Assembly (NCBI RefSeq): GCF_017876595.1
Contig: NZ_JAGIOG010000001.1
Location: 3,720,001-3,784,000 of the forward strand
Direction of reading: 5' to 3'
Source of the DNA: Aeromicrobium fastidiosum
GTDB lineage: Bacteria > Actinomycetota > Actinomycetes > Propionibacteriales > Nocardioidaceae
Length of the DNA stretch: 64,000 bases
The notes beneath the pieces are model-generated. The model ran no database searches and had not been told where the DNA came from. It saw only the letters and a list, made by a program, of their open reading frames with translations. Positions 48,978 to 60,973 of this stretch are shown here, piece by piece; position 1 is the stretch's first letter, and the number at the start of each line of letters is the position of its first letter. A program made the position numbers and the translations under genes.

Positions 48978-49017
48978 AGAGCAGGCTGACCTAAGGGTTG
49001 AGAGGCGAGGCTGGCCT
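48978..49017. promoter_or_regulatory. Two tandem iron-box-like sites upstream of dps
   Basis: AGAGCAGGCTGACCT (48978-48992) and AGGCGAGGCTGGCCT (49003-49017) each differ from AGGTNAGSCTNACCT at two positions. Their centres are 25 bp apart. They begin 39 bp before the dps ATG and could let IdeR/DtxR activate or repress dps. Confidence 0.55.
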
Positions 49018-49031
49018 ACTCCGGACGCCCC

Positions 49032-49706
49032 TCAGGACAGCGCGCAGAACGCCTCGACCTTGGTCGTGGGACCCGACACGATGAGCTCGTCTCCCTCGAA
49101 GACCTGCGTCGTGGCCTGCGCGTACGTGAAGTCGCTGCCCCGCGACTTGATCGCGACGATCGTGACACCGTAGTCGGCGCGCAGCTTGGCGTCCTGCAGC
49201 GTCTTGCCGCAGGCGCGGGAGGGTGCGCGGGTGCGGGCGATCGCGAAGCCCTCGTCGAACTCGATGAAGTCGGTCATGGTGCCCGTGACCATGTGGGCGA
49301 CCCGCTTGCCCATCTGCGACTCGGGGCGGATGACGTGGGTGGCGCCCACGCGCTCGAGGATCGCCGCGTGCTTGCCGCTGATGGCCTTGGCCCAGACCTC
49401 CTTGACGCCGAGGTCGAGCAGGCCCAGCACCGTCAGGACGCTCGCCTCGATGTCGGTGCCGATGCCGACGACCGCGACCTGGAACTGCTCGGCGCCGATC
49501 TGGCGCAGCGCCTCGGTGTCGGTCGTGTCGGCGGCGACGACGTGCGTGAAGTCGCTGGCGTACTTCTGCACGATGTCGGCCCGCTCGTCGACCGCGAGCA
49601 CGTCGTGGCCCAGCTGCACCAACGAACGCGCCACGGCCGTGCCGAAGCGACCGAGCCCGAGCACGATGACCGGGGCGGTCGGAGAGGTGTTGCGGTCCTT
49701 AGCCAA
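49032..49706 (-). CDS. Potassium uptake regulatory subunit (KtrA/TrkA family)
   Basis: A 224-residue cytosolic gating ring protein. An RCK_N Rossmann domain opens with VIVLGLGRFGTAVARSLVQLGHDVLAVDE (about 13-41), binding ATP/ADP or NAD. TTDTEALRQIGAEQFQVAVVGIG and VWAKAISGKHAAILERVGATHVIRPE are typical. An RCK_C domain (about 140-220) follows. ATG at 49706 overlaps the end of the channel gene by 8 bp, so the two subunits are made together. Confidence 0.94.
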   Translation of the reverse strand: MAKDRNTSPTAPVIVLGLGRFGTAVARSLVQLGHDVLAVDERADIVQKYASDFTHVVAADTTDTEALRQIGAEQFQVAVVGIGTDIEASVLTVLGLLDLGVKEVWAKAISGKHAAILERVGATHVIRPESQMGKRVAHMVTGTMTDFIEFDEGFAIARTRAPSRACGKTLQDAKLRADYGVTIVAIKSRGSDFTYAQATTQVFEGDELIVSGPTTKVEAFCALS

Positions 49707-51054
49707 TGATCGGTTGCTCCTCGGGAAGTTGGTACCGCGGCATCCTACGCCGCAGCACCAGGGCCCCCGCCGCGGCGATCGTGCCGACGCGTCCGAGGAA
49801 CATCAGCACGATGATGACGCACTGGGCGTCCACCGGCAGATCAGGCGTGATGCCGGTGCTGAGCCCGACCGTCGCGAAGGCCGAGGTGCACTCGAACAGC
49901 ACCTGGTCGAAGTCGTAGTCGGTCATGAGCATCACGAGGAACGTCGTCGTGGTCACGAGCATCACCGCGAGCAGCGCGATCGTGAGAGCCGTGCGGACGA
50001 CGCGGGCGCTGATGCGTCGCGCCCCCACGGCGACATCGGGGTCACCGCGCAGCTCGGCCCAGATGACGTACGCGAGCAGCAGGAAGGTCGTGATCTTGAT
50101 GCCGCCGGCCGTGCTGGCGCTACCACCGCCGATGAACATCATGATGATGCCGATGTTGAGCGTCTCGGGCCGGACCGATCCCCAGTCGAAGCTGTTGAGG
50201 CCGCCCGATCGCGGCATGATGCCGCCCTCGACGCCGGTCACGACCTTGTGCCAGAAGCCCGCACCGCCGAGGGTGTCGGGGTTGTTCCACTCCAGCAGCA
50301 GGAACGTCAGCGCCGCGAAGATCAGCAGGCCGATCGATCCCCAGACCGTGAGCCTGGTGTGGATCGTCCATCGCGACGGGGTGCGCCAGCCGCTGAACAG
50401 CTCGGCCAGCACCGGGAACCCGATCGCCCCGATGAACACCGCCATCGAGATCGGGATGATGATCAGCCCGTCGCCCGCATACCCGACGAGACTGTCGCTG
50501 TTGAGCGAGAACCCGGCGTTGTTGAACGCCATGACGGCGTCGAACACGCCGTGCCACAGCGCCGTCGGCAGGTCGTCGAAGTACGCCGCGCGGTAGCGGA
50601 TCGTCAGCACGAGCGCCGTCACGAACTGGAAGAAGACCATCGTGATCGCCACCCGCTTGAACAGGGGGCGCACCTCGCCGATGTTGACGACGTGCATGTC
50701 GGCCTGGGCGACCAGTCGGGTGCGGAGCCCGAGGCGTCCGCCGATGAACAGCCCCAGCACCGTCGCGAGGGCCACGATGCCGAGCCCGCCGATCTCGACC
50801 AGCGCGAGGATGATGCCCTGCCCGGCGGGAGACCAGTAGGTCGAGGTGTCGACCGTCGCGAGGCCCGTCACCGTGACGGCCGACGTCGACGTGAAGAACG
50901 CCGGCATGAAGCCGGGGGCCTGCCCACCCGACCGGGCCACGGGCAGCAGGAGCAGCAGGGTGCCGACCAGGATCAGGGCGAAGAACGTCAGGGGCAGCAG
51001 CCGCACGGGGTGGGCGATCGCAGCAGGCAGAGACAGCCTCCGGGGTCGCAGCAC
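49699..51054 (-). CDS. Potassium uptake membrane subunit (KtrB/TrkH family)
   Basis: A 451-residue K+ translocator with four M1-P-M2 repeats. Pore glycines are visible in TSTSAVTVTGLATVDT (about 54-69), AFNNAGFSLNSDSL, GGGSASTAGGIKITTF and ATVGLSTGITPDLP, the four selectivity loops. Together with the adjacent RCK subunit this is a complete Ktr-type uptake system, generally Na+-dependent. GTG at 51054 is six bases after TAACGT on the minus strand. Confidence 0.94.
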   Translation of the reverse strand: MLRPRRLSLPAAIAHPVRLLPLTFFALILVGTLLLLLPVARSGGQAPGFMPAFFTSTSAVTVTGLATVDTSTYWSPAGQGIILALVEIGGLGIVALATVLGLFIGGRLGLRTRLVAQADMHVVNIGEVRPLFKRVAITMVFFQFVTALVLTIRYRAAYFDDLPTALWHGVFDAVMAFNNAGFSLNSDSLVGYAGDGLIIIPISMAVFIGAIGFPVLAELFSGWRTPSRWTIHTRLTVWGSIGLLIFAALTFLLLEWNNPDTLGGAGFWHKVVTGVEGGIMPRSGGLNSFDWGSVRPETLNIGIIMMFIGGGSASTAGGIKITTFLLLAYVIWAELRGDPDVAVGARRISARVVRTALTIALLAVMLVTTTTFLVMLMTDYDFDQVLFECTSAFATVGLSTGITPDLPVDAQCVIIVLMFLGRVGTIAAAGALVLRRRMPRYQLPEEQPIIG

Positions 51055-51060
51055 GGCACG

Positions 51061-51066
51061 ACGTTA
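51061..51066 (-). promoter_or_regulatory. -10 box TAACGT for the K+ uptake operon
   Basis: Minus-strand TAACGT exactly six bases before the GTG at 51054; leaderless. Confidence 0.6.
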
Positions 51067-51107
51067 CCGCAGGATCGGGCCGCTCCCCCCGTGATAATTT
51101 CGTCGAT

Positions 51108-52928
51108 ATGGTCTCGCCCGTCCGCACCGTCCAAGCGGCACTCTCCCGGCTGGGCAGGTCTGACGAGCTTCCCGCCTTCGCAGCGACCGTCGGCGGTCTC
51201 GTGCTCGCGACGCTGTGTGCCGCCGCGGGCCTGGAGATCGCCGCCCTCGTGCTGCTGCTCGTCTCGGTCGTCGGCGAGCTGTTCTTCGAGCGGCGCTCGA
51301 CGCCGCCGGCGATCCTGCTGGGACAGGCGTCCTTCGGCATCCCGATGCGGTTCGTGCTGCGCCTCGTCGTGGCGCTCGTCGTGAGCGAGCACATCGACTC
51401 GGTCGAGGCATGGCGCGCCGTCGCCGTGATGGGCGTCGTGGAGGTCGTGGTGCTGTGCGCCCGCGCGCTGCACGACACCTACCGCGAGGTCGGCCCGCTC
51501 AAGCCCATGCAGACCCGCAACATCCCCGGCGCCACCCGCATCCACGAGACGCCGCCGCGTCGCATCGCCGAGGTCGTGGCGAGCCAGCTGCTCGTGCTCG
51601 CCCCGGCCCTGCTGGGTGCCCCGTGGTGGCTCGTCGTGGTGCTCGCCGCGGTGGGCGTCGCCGTGGTCGTGCGCGTGTCGGTCCCCGACATGCGGGCGTC
51701 GTGGACGATGCGCCAGCAGAAGCGCGCGACGGGGTTCACCGGTCCCCTGCGCCAGATCCAGGACTTCCTCGACGACTACCGCCCCGAGGTCGTCGTTCAC
51801 CTCAGCGGGCCCGACACGGCGGCGTACCAGATCAACACGTGGCTCGAGGCGCTCGAGTCGCTCGACCGCCGGGTCTTCATCGTCCTGCGCGATCCGCCGC
51901 TGTTCGGGCGCATGGCCGCCACGGCGATCCCGACGCTCGAGCTGCGCGATCCCGGCGAGCTCCTGATGCTCGACTTCAGCGCAGCCCGCATCGCGCTCTA
52001 CCCGTCCAACACCGGCAACAACATCCACCTGCTGCGCCTGCCGACGCTGATGAGCGCGTTCATCGGCCACGGCGACAGCGACAAGAGCGCGTCGAACAAC
52101 CCGTTCTCCCGCGCGTACGACGAGCTGTGGGTCGCGGGCGAGGCCGGTGCCGACCGCTACCGTCGCTCAGGGCTCGGCATCCACGAGGGCCAGTACCGCT
52201 ACGTCGGACGTCCGCAGGTGCACGCCATCTCGCGCGAGCCGGCGCTCGGTGCCGACGAGGTGCCGACCGTGCTGTACGCGCCGACGTGGGAGGGGGTCAA
52301 CCTCGACCAGGAGTACTCCTCGGTGTCGGCAGTCGGCGTGCGGGTCGTCGAGGCGCTGCTCGCCGCGGAGCCGCCCGTGCGCGTCGTGTTCAAATCGCAC
52401 CCGTTCACGGGACAGCGCGACGCCAAGTACCGCTTCGTCCTGGCCCGGATCGCCGGACTCATCGATGACGCCGCGGCGCGCACCGGCATCGACCACCGGG
52501 TCGTCAAGGGCGGCTCGATCAACGAGTGGTTCAACCGGGCCACGGCGCTCGTGACCGACATCTCGAGCGTCGTCAGCGACTTCCTCGCCAGCGAGAAGCC
52601 GTATGCGGTGTTCAACCACACCGATCTCGACGACGAGGCGTTCCGGGCGGAGTTCCCGTCGACGGGGGCCGGCACGACGATCGGCCGCGACGGGCGGGGC
52701 ATCGCGGAGTTCATCGACGTCGTCACGCAGGTTGCCCCCGACCAGCACGCGGAGCGCCGCGCCGAGCTGGCCACATACCTGCTCGGGCCGCAGGAGCACC
52801 GGTCGCTGGAGTCGTTCCAGGCGGCGATCGACGCCATGATCGCCCGCTCGGAGGCCGATCGCGCCGCGTACCGCGACGGCACGCCCACCAGCGAGATCCC
52901 CGTGACCGACGAGCCCGGTCTGCTCTGA
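51108..52928 (+). CDS. CDP-glycerol glycerophosphotransferase-like (TagF/TagB family) with membrane N-terminus
   Basis: A 606-residue protein. The first 200 residues hold several hydrophobic segments (LVLATLCAAAGLEIAALVLLLVSVV at about 31-55; LLVLAPALLGAPWWLVVVLAAVGVAVVV at about 163-190). The GT-B type catalytic part follows, with IGHGDSDKSASNNPFSRAYD, VLYAPTWEGVNLDQEYSS, VVFKSHPFTGQRD and LVTDISSVVSDFLASEKPYAV, the TagF signature set. It should polymerise or prime a polyol-phosphate (teichoic-acid-like) chain. TAATTT is seven bases before ATG. First gene of the envelope polymer locus. Confidence 0.87.
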   Translation: MVSPVRTVQAALSRLGRSDELPAFAATVGGLVLATLCAAAGLEIAALVLLLVSVVGELFFERRSTPPAILLGQASFGIPMRFVLRLVVALVVSEHIDSVEAWRAVAVMGVVEVVVLCARALHDTYREVGPLKPMQTRNIPGATRIHETPPRRIAEVVASQLLVLAPALLGAPWWLVVVLAAVGVAVVVRVSVPDMRASWTMRQQKRATGFTGPLRQIQDFLDDYRPEVVVHLSGPDTAAYQINTWLEALESLDRRVFIVLRDPPLFGRMAATAIPTLELRDPGELLMLDFSAARIALYPSNTGNNIHLLRLPTLMSAFIGHGDSDKSASNNPFSRAYDELWVAGEAGADRYRRSGLGIHEGQYRYVGRPQVHAISREPALGADEVPTVLYAPTWEGVNLDQEYSSVSAVGVRVVEALLAAEPPVRVVFKSHPFTGQRDAKYRFVLARIAGLIDDAAARTGIDHRVVKGGSINEWFNRATALVTDISSVVSDFLASEKPYAVFNHTDLDDEAFRAEFPSTGAGTTIGRDGRGIAEFIDVVTQVAPDQHAERRAELATYLLGPQEHRSLESFQAAIDAMIARSEADRAAYRDGTPTSEIPVTDEPGLL

Positions 52929-52983
52929 GTCGGGTGCGGCGCGCATGGCTGGGCCGGAGTGCACGACCAGATAAGGTGATCCG

Positions 52984-56384
<3,401 letters not shown>

Positions 56385-56385
<1 letters not shown>

Positions 56386-57854
56386 TGGCGGCATCGCGCA
56401 ACCGCCGGCACCTCGTCCCCCTGCCGGTGCACCTGGCGGGAGTGCTCGCGGCCATGGTCGTGATCCGCCTGCTGTACCTCGGCGAGGCCGCGGGCAGCGA
56501 CGAGGCCGGCTTCCTGCTGGTCGGTGCCGGCTGGCACCACGGCGACTCCCTCTACGGGGCCTACTGGGTCGATCGTCCGCCGTTGCTGATCTGGATCATG
56601 CAGCTGGCCGGGTCGGTGTCGTCGCTGCGCCTGTGGGGCCTGGGTGCCTCGGTGCTGATGGTGCTGGGCGTGGGGCGCGCCGCGTACGTCGCCTCGGGCG
56701 ACCGTGCCGCGCGGTGGGCGACCTCCGCCGCCGCGCTGTTCAGCGCGGCCCACTGGTTCGGCGTGCCCCGCACGAACGGTGAGATGCTCGCGGGTGCGTT
56801 CGTGGCCTGGGGCCTCGCGTTCACGGTGCAGGCGCTGCTGCGTCCCGGCAGGCTGTCCTGGGCGTGGGGCGCGGGAGCCGGCGTGCTGGCCGGGTGCGCG
56901 CTCCTGGTCAAGCAGACCGTGGCCGACGGCCTCGTGTTCGCACTGGTCATGGCGATCGCCGTCGGGTGGAAGCCACGACACAGGCCGATCGCCGTGAGGG
57001 TCCTGGCCGCCGGTGTCGCGGGGACACTGCTCACCGTCGGCCTCGGCGTCGCCGCCGCAGCCACCCGCGGCACCTCCCCCGCCGACCTGTTCGACGCCCT
57101 GGTGACCTTCCGGGCCGACGCGGGCGAGGTCATCCGCACGTCGGCGTCCGACGCGACGACCGACCGGCTCGTGGTGCTGCTCGCGACCTGGGTCGCCGGC
57201 GGCCTCGCCTTCGTGGCCGTGGCCGCGATCTGGCACGCGCTGCGGCGACGGGAGCCCGTGCTGCTCGCGACCGCCACGACGATCGGCTTCGTGTCGGCGG
57301 CGGCGATGCTCGGGGGAAGCTACTGGGCGCACTACCTGCTGCAGCTCGTGCCGGCGTCCGCGCTGGCCGTGGGCCTGGTCGCCGAACGCATGGCACCCCG
57401 CCTGCGGTTCGCCCTGGTCGGTGTCGTGCTCGTCGCGACGACGAGCAACGTCTTCTGGTCGTTCGTCGCGCCGCCGGAGCACGGCGAGCAGGCGAGGGTC
57501 GTCGGTCGCTGGCTCAAGGCATCGGCCGTGCCCGGCGACACCGTGGTCGTCGCGTACGGACAGCCCAACGTCGTGGCCCAGGCCGGCATGGACAGCCCCT
57601 ACCCGTACCTGTGGAGCCTGCCGGTGCGCACGCTCGATCCCGACCTGTCCGTCATGTCGTCCGTGCTCGACGGCGATACCCGTCCCACCTGGGTCGTCGA
57701 CTGGTCAGGTCTTGACTCGTGGGCCATCGACCCCGCTGCGCTGCGTCCCGTGCTCGAGCGCCGCTACCGGCAGGTGTCGGACGTCTGCGGCCGCAAGATC
57801 TGGCTCGAGCGCACCCGGCCGCGCTCGCTCGCGACACCCGGAGCGTGCCCGTGA
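56385..57854 (+). CDS. GT39/ArnT-like membrane glycosyltransferase
   Basis: A 489-residue protein with about 10 membrane helices and a C-terminal outside domain (about 375-489). GSDEAGFLLVGAGWHHGDSLYGAYWVDRPPLL at about 32-63 has the catalytic acidic pair and the D-R-P-P motif of GT-C enzymes that use polyprenyl-phosphate sugars. PRTNGEMLAGAF and GGSYWAHYLLQLVP are typical second and third loops. It probably decorates the envelope polymer outside the membrane. TGATG coupling with the gene before and GTGA with the gene after. Confidence 0.82.
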
Positions 57855-58810
57855 CCGCCGAGACCCCGGGGCCCGGCGAGCGCCCCACCCCGTGGGCGTG
57901 GCGCGCCCCGGCCCTGGCCGTGTTCGCCATCGCCCTCGGCACCGGTGTCGCGCTCGTCGGCGTGCCGACCGACCCGTTCCAGCTGTTCTTCTGGCTGTGG
58001 ATGGCCACGATCGCCTTCAACGTCAGAGCACCGTGGCGGGCCCACCTGGCGTTCCCCCGCGACTGGTGGCCGGCCTTCGCGCTGCTCGTGCTCTACCTGT
58101 ACAGCCGCGGGCTCTCCGACGAGATCGTCTCGATGCCGGTTCACTGGACGATGCCCATCCACGTCGACGAGTGGATCGGCGGCGGCCGACTGCCCACAGC
58201 CCGCCTACAGGATGCCTTGTGCGCCTCGCCGTGCAGCGCCGACAGCCCACCCCGGTGGTACGACGAGCTGTTCACGACGGTCTACTTCACGCACTTCGTC
58301 GCGGGGCTGACGATCGCAGTCGTGCTGTGGCTGCGCGACCGCGCGACGTGGCTGCCGTGGATGCGTCGCTACGTCGTGATCAACTTCGCGGCCCTGGTCG
58401 TCTACGTGCTCTACCCCATGGCACCGCCCTGGCTCGCCTCGAAGGAGGGCTACGTCGGCGAGACCCTGCCGAGGCTCACCGGCCGGGGCTGGGACGACCT
58501 GGGGCTCGGCGGGTTCCACGTCGTGCTCGCGAAGGTCGGCAACCCCGTCGCCGCGATGCCCTCCCTGCACGCCGGGATGGCGATGCTGATCGCCCTGTAC
58601 GGCATGGCCCGTCTGCGCGGCGCCTGGCGCTGGCTGCTGCTCGTCTATCCGATGCTCATGGCCACGGCGCTGGTCTACTACGCCGAGCACTACGTCGTCG
58701 ACATCCTGGCGGGCTGGTTGCTGGCAGCAGCGGTCATGATCGGCTGCCGCTGGTGGGAGACACGTCGCGCGGCCCGACACCCTGCGGCACCGGCAGCCCC
58801 TCGTCCCTGA
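57851..58810 (+). CDS. PAP2-type membrane phosphatase / Aur1-like phosphotransferase
   Basis: A 319-residue membrane protein of the PAP2_3 (inositol phosphorylceramide synthase-like) group. The C2 motif is AAMPSLHAGMAMLIALYG (about 236-253) and C3 is YYAEHYVVDILAGWLLA (about 276-292), giving the catalytic histidine and aspartate. About six helices. It may remove a phosphate from a lipid carrier or transfer a phospho-head group in the polymer pathway. GTG overlaps the preceding stop as GTGA. Its last 77 bp overlap, tail to tail, the end of the minus-strand DUF6716 gene. Confidence 0.85.
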   Translation: MTAETPGPGERPTPWAWRAPALAVFAIALGTGVALVGVPTDPFQLFFWLWMATIAFNVRAPWRAHLAFPRDWWPAFALLVLYLYSRGLSDEIVSMPVHWTMPIHVDEWIGGGRLPTARLQDALCASPCSADSPPRWYDELFTTVYFTHFVAGLTIAVVLWLRDRATWLPWMRRYVVINFAALVVYVLYPMAPPWLASKEGYVGETLPRLTGRGWDDLGLGGFHVVLAKVGNPVAAMPSLHAGMAMLIALYGMARLRGAWRWLLLVYPMLMATALVYYAEHYVVDILAGWLLAAAVMIGCRWWETRRAARHPAAPAAPRP

Positions 58811-60086
58811 CCGCCCACCGGCGGCGGTGCTCCCAGAACCCCACGACCAGGAAGGCCCGGTGCAGGCCGGACGCCCGCTCGCGGGGCGGGACGAACGAGA
58901 GCCGTTCGAGCACCGCGGCGCGGGTGCGACGCAGCGGTGACCGCGGACGCCCCGGCAGGGGCGGCAGGCGTCCCGCACGGGCCTGCTCGAGCAGCTCCTC
59001 GACCGCTGCGACCCAGGTGTTGTCGCGCGGGTCGTGCAGGTAGTTGTCGTCGAGCCACTCGGGTGCCGGGTGGCGGAAGTCGGCGGCCACGAGGCGGGCG
59101 CTCGAGCCCAGGAGTCCGCTGCCCACCAGCACCGTGTTGATCTGTCGCTCGCCCACGCCGAAGTCGTCGATCGCGAGGCACGGCACGCCGGCCGCCGCCG
59201 CCTCGAGCAGCGCCGTCGAGCTGACGGTCACGAGGCCGACGGCCCGGCGCAGGTGCCAGTCCATCGGACCGCTTTCGACCACGAGGTTGTCCGGCAGGCG
59301 TGTCCCCGCCCCGTCGAGCTCGACCATCAGGTCCTCGTACGGGAACTGCTCGACGTGGGTCTGCGGCTCCCCGTCGCGCGATCGCACCTTGACCACGACC
59401 AGCAGGTCGGGGTGGGCCGTGGCGGTCTCGATGAGCCGCTCGAGCAGGTGCACCCGGTCGCGGCGCGACGCCGGGACCATCGCCTGGGCCGCGAACACGA
59501 TCCGGTCACGGACCGGTTCGGTACCACCCGGCACCGGCTCGTCCTGGTCGGCGACGCGCAGGTACGGGATCGTCGTCAGCTCGAAGCGGTGATGGTCGTC
59601 CACCGCCGCGAACTCGCGCAGCTCGCGGCGGCTCTGCAGCACGAAGACGTCGGCGCACTGCCTGTAGCGCAGCCCCGGCGTCAGCACGGGGATCGAGATG
59701 CCCGCCAGCCCGCTCACGACGACAGGACGTCGCCGGGCCCCGGCCAGCAGCATCCCCAGCGCCTCGACCGCCATCCCCCGGGCCGCCGCGACGACGACCT
59801 CAGGACACCAGGCGTCCAGCACGGCAGCGAGCTCTGACCGGCCGACGTGCTCGACGTCGTCCGCGGCGAACCGCGTGCCGTCGAGCGCCTCCACGACCTG
59901 GCGCGAACTGGGCTCGGCATTGCCCCGCAGGATCACCAGCCGCACCGACCACGACGCCGGCACCTGTCCGGCCAGCGCCGCCCCCCACTTGACGTACGAG
60001 TCGGAGTCGGTGACGAACAGCGCCCGGACCGGGTGCGACGAGGGCCGGGGCATGGCCGACGACACCGGCCCGGGCGCCCGCGTCAC
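58734..60086 (-). CDS. DUF6716-type putative glycosyltransferase, copy 1
   Basis: A 450-residue GT-B-like protein. ALFVTDSDSYVKWGAALAGQVP (N-terminal nucleotide fold), VVSGLAGISIPVLTPGLRYRQCADVFVLQS and VTVSSTALLEAAAAGVPCLAIDDFGVGERQINTVLVGSGLLGS resemble GT-B folds with a donor-binding helix. Together with copy 2 at 62495 it fits the DUF6716 putative glycosyltransferase group as I recall it. GTG at 60086 overlaps neuB's stop as GTGA; an ATG 11 codons later is possible. Placed with neuB/neuA it is a candidate nonulosonic acid transferase. Confidence 0.72.
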   Translation of the reverse strand: MTRAPGPVSSAMPRPSSHPVRALFVTDSDSYVKWGAALAGQVPASWSVRLVILRGNAEPSSRQVVEALDGTRFAADDVEHVGRSELAAVLDAWCPEVVVAAARGMAVEALGMLLAGARRRPVVVSGLAGISIPVLTPGLRYRQCADVFVLQSRRELREFAAVDDHHRFELTTIPYLRVADQDEPVPGGTEPVRDRIVFAAQAMVPASRRDRVHLLERLIETATAHPDLLVVVKVRSRDGEPQTHVEQFPYEDLMVELDGAGTRLPDNLVVESGPMDWHLRRAVGLVTVSSTALLEAAAAGVPCLAIDDFGVGERQINTVLVGSGLLGSSARLVAADFRHPAPEWLDDNYLHDPRDNTWVAAVEELLEQARAGRLPPLPGRPRSPLRRTRAAVLERLSFVPPRERASGLHRAFLVVGFWEHRRRWAVRDEGLPVPQGVGPRDVSPTSGSRS

Positions 60087-60973
60087 ACCGCTGCCGCGGC
60101 GACGTCGACGCGGCGCAGGCGCTTGAGCTGGGAGTGCTCCCCGGGCATGACCCGCTTGACGCCGTCGCCCAGTGCCTTCTCGACGATGCGGATGTCGCGC
60201 ACGAGGTCCATGAAGGCGTGCGGCTCGAGGCTCGACGCCTGGTCCGATCCCCACATCGCGCGGTCCAGCGTGATGTGCCGCTCGACGGCCGTGGCACCGA
60301 GGGCCACCGCGGCGACCGAGATCTGCTGGCCGCGCTCGTGTCCCGAGTAGCCGATCGGCACCCGGTAGCGGGCCGACAGCACGGGGATCATGTGCAGGTT
60401 GGCCTCCTCGGGCGGCAGCGGGTACGTCGACGTCGCGTGCAGCATCACGAGACGCTCGGTGCCGAGGATCTCGACGGCGGTGTCGATCTGCTCGATCGTG
60501 CTCATGCCGGTCGACAGGATGATCGGCTTGCCGGTCTCGGCGAGCGCCCTCAGGAGGGGCAGGTCGGTCACCGACGCGGAGGCCACCTTGTGCGTCGACA
60601 CGCCCATCTGCTCGAGGAACTCGACCGACGGCACGTCCCACGGCGAGGCGAACCAGTCGACGCCCTGCGCGAGGGCGTGCGCCGCGATCTCGGCGTACTG
60701 CTCGCGCTCGAGCTCGACCCGGTAGCGGTAGTCGAGATAGCTCATCTCGCCCCACGGCGTCTCGCGGCGGACGGCCTTCATGTCGGCGGGCGTCGAGATG
60801 TCCGGCGTCCGCTTCTGGAACTTGACCGCCTGCGCCCCGGCGAGCGCCGCGACGTCGATGAGCTTCTTGGCGACGGCGACATCACCGTTGTGGTTGATGC
60901 CGATCTCGCCGATCACGTACGTGGGACGGCCGTGCCCGACGATCTGGTCGCCGATCTGAACCCATTCAGTCAT
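60083..60973 (-). CDS. neuB: NeuB-type nonulosonic acid synthase lacking the SAF domain
   Basis: A 296-residue PEP-dependent synthase that condenses a hexose (or hexose 6-phosphate) with phosphoenolpyruvate. The TIM-barrel signatures are complete: YVIGEIGINHNGDVAVAKKLID (about 19-40), AVKFQKRTP, FASPWDVPSVEFLEQMG, KVASASVTDLPLLRALAETGKPIILSTGMS and ERHITLDRAMWGSDQASSLEP. The chain ends at about the point where a SAF (antifreeze-like) domain should begin. ATG at 60973 overlaps neuA by 8 bp. Product could be sialic acid, Kdn, legionaminic acid or their phosphates. Confidence 0.92.
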   Translation of the reverse strand: MTEWVQIGDQIVGHGRPTYVIGEIGINHNGDVAVAKKLIDVAALAGAQAVKFQKRTPDISTPADMKAVRRETPWGEMSYLDYRYRVELEREQYAEIAAHALAQGVDWFASPWDVPSVEFLEQMGVSTHKVASASVTDLPLLRALAETGKPIILSTGMSTIEQIDTAVEILGTERLVMLHATSTYPLPPEEANLHMIPVLSARYRVPIGYSGHERGQQISVAAVALGATAVERHITLDRAMWGSDQASSLEPHAFMDLVRDIRIVEKALGDGVKRVMPGEHSQLKRLRRVDVAAAAV

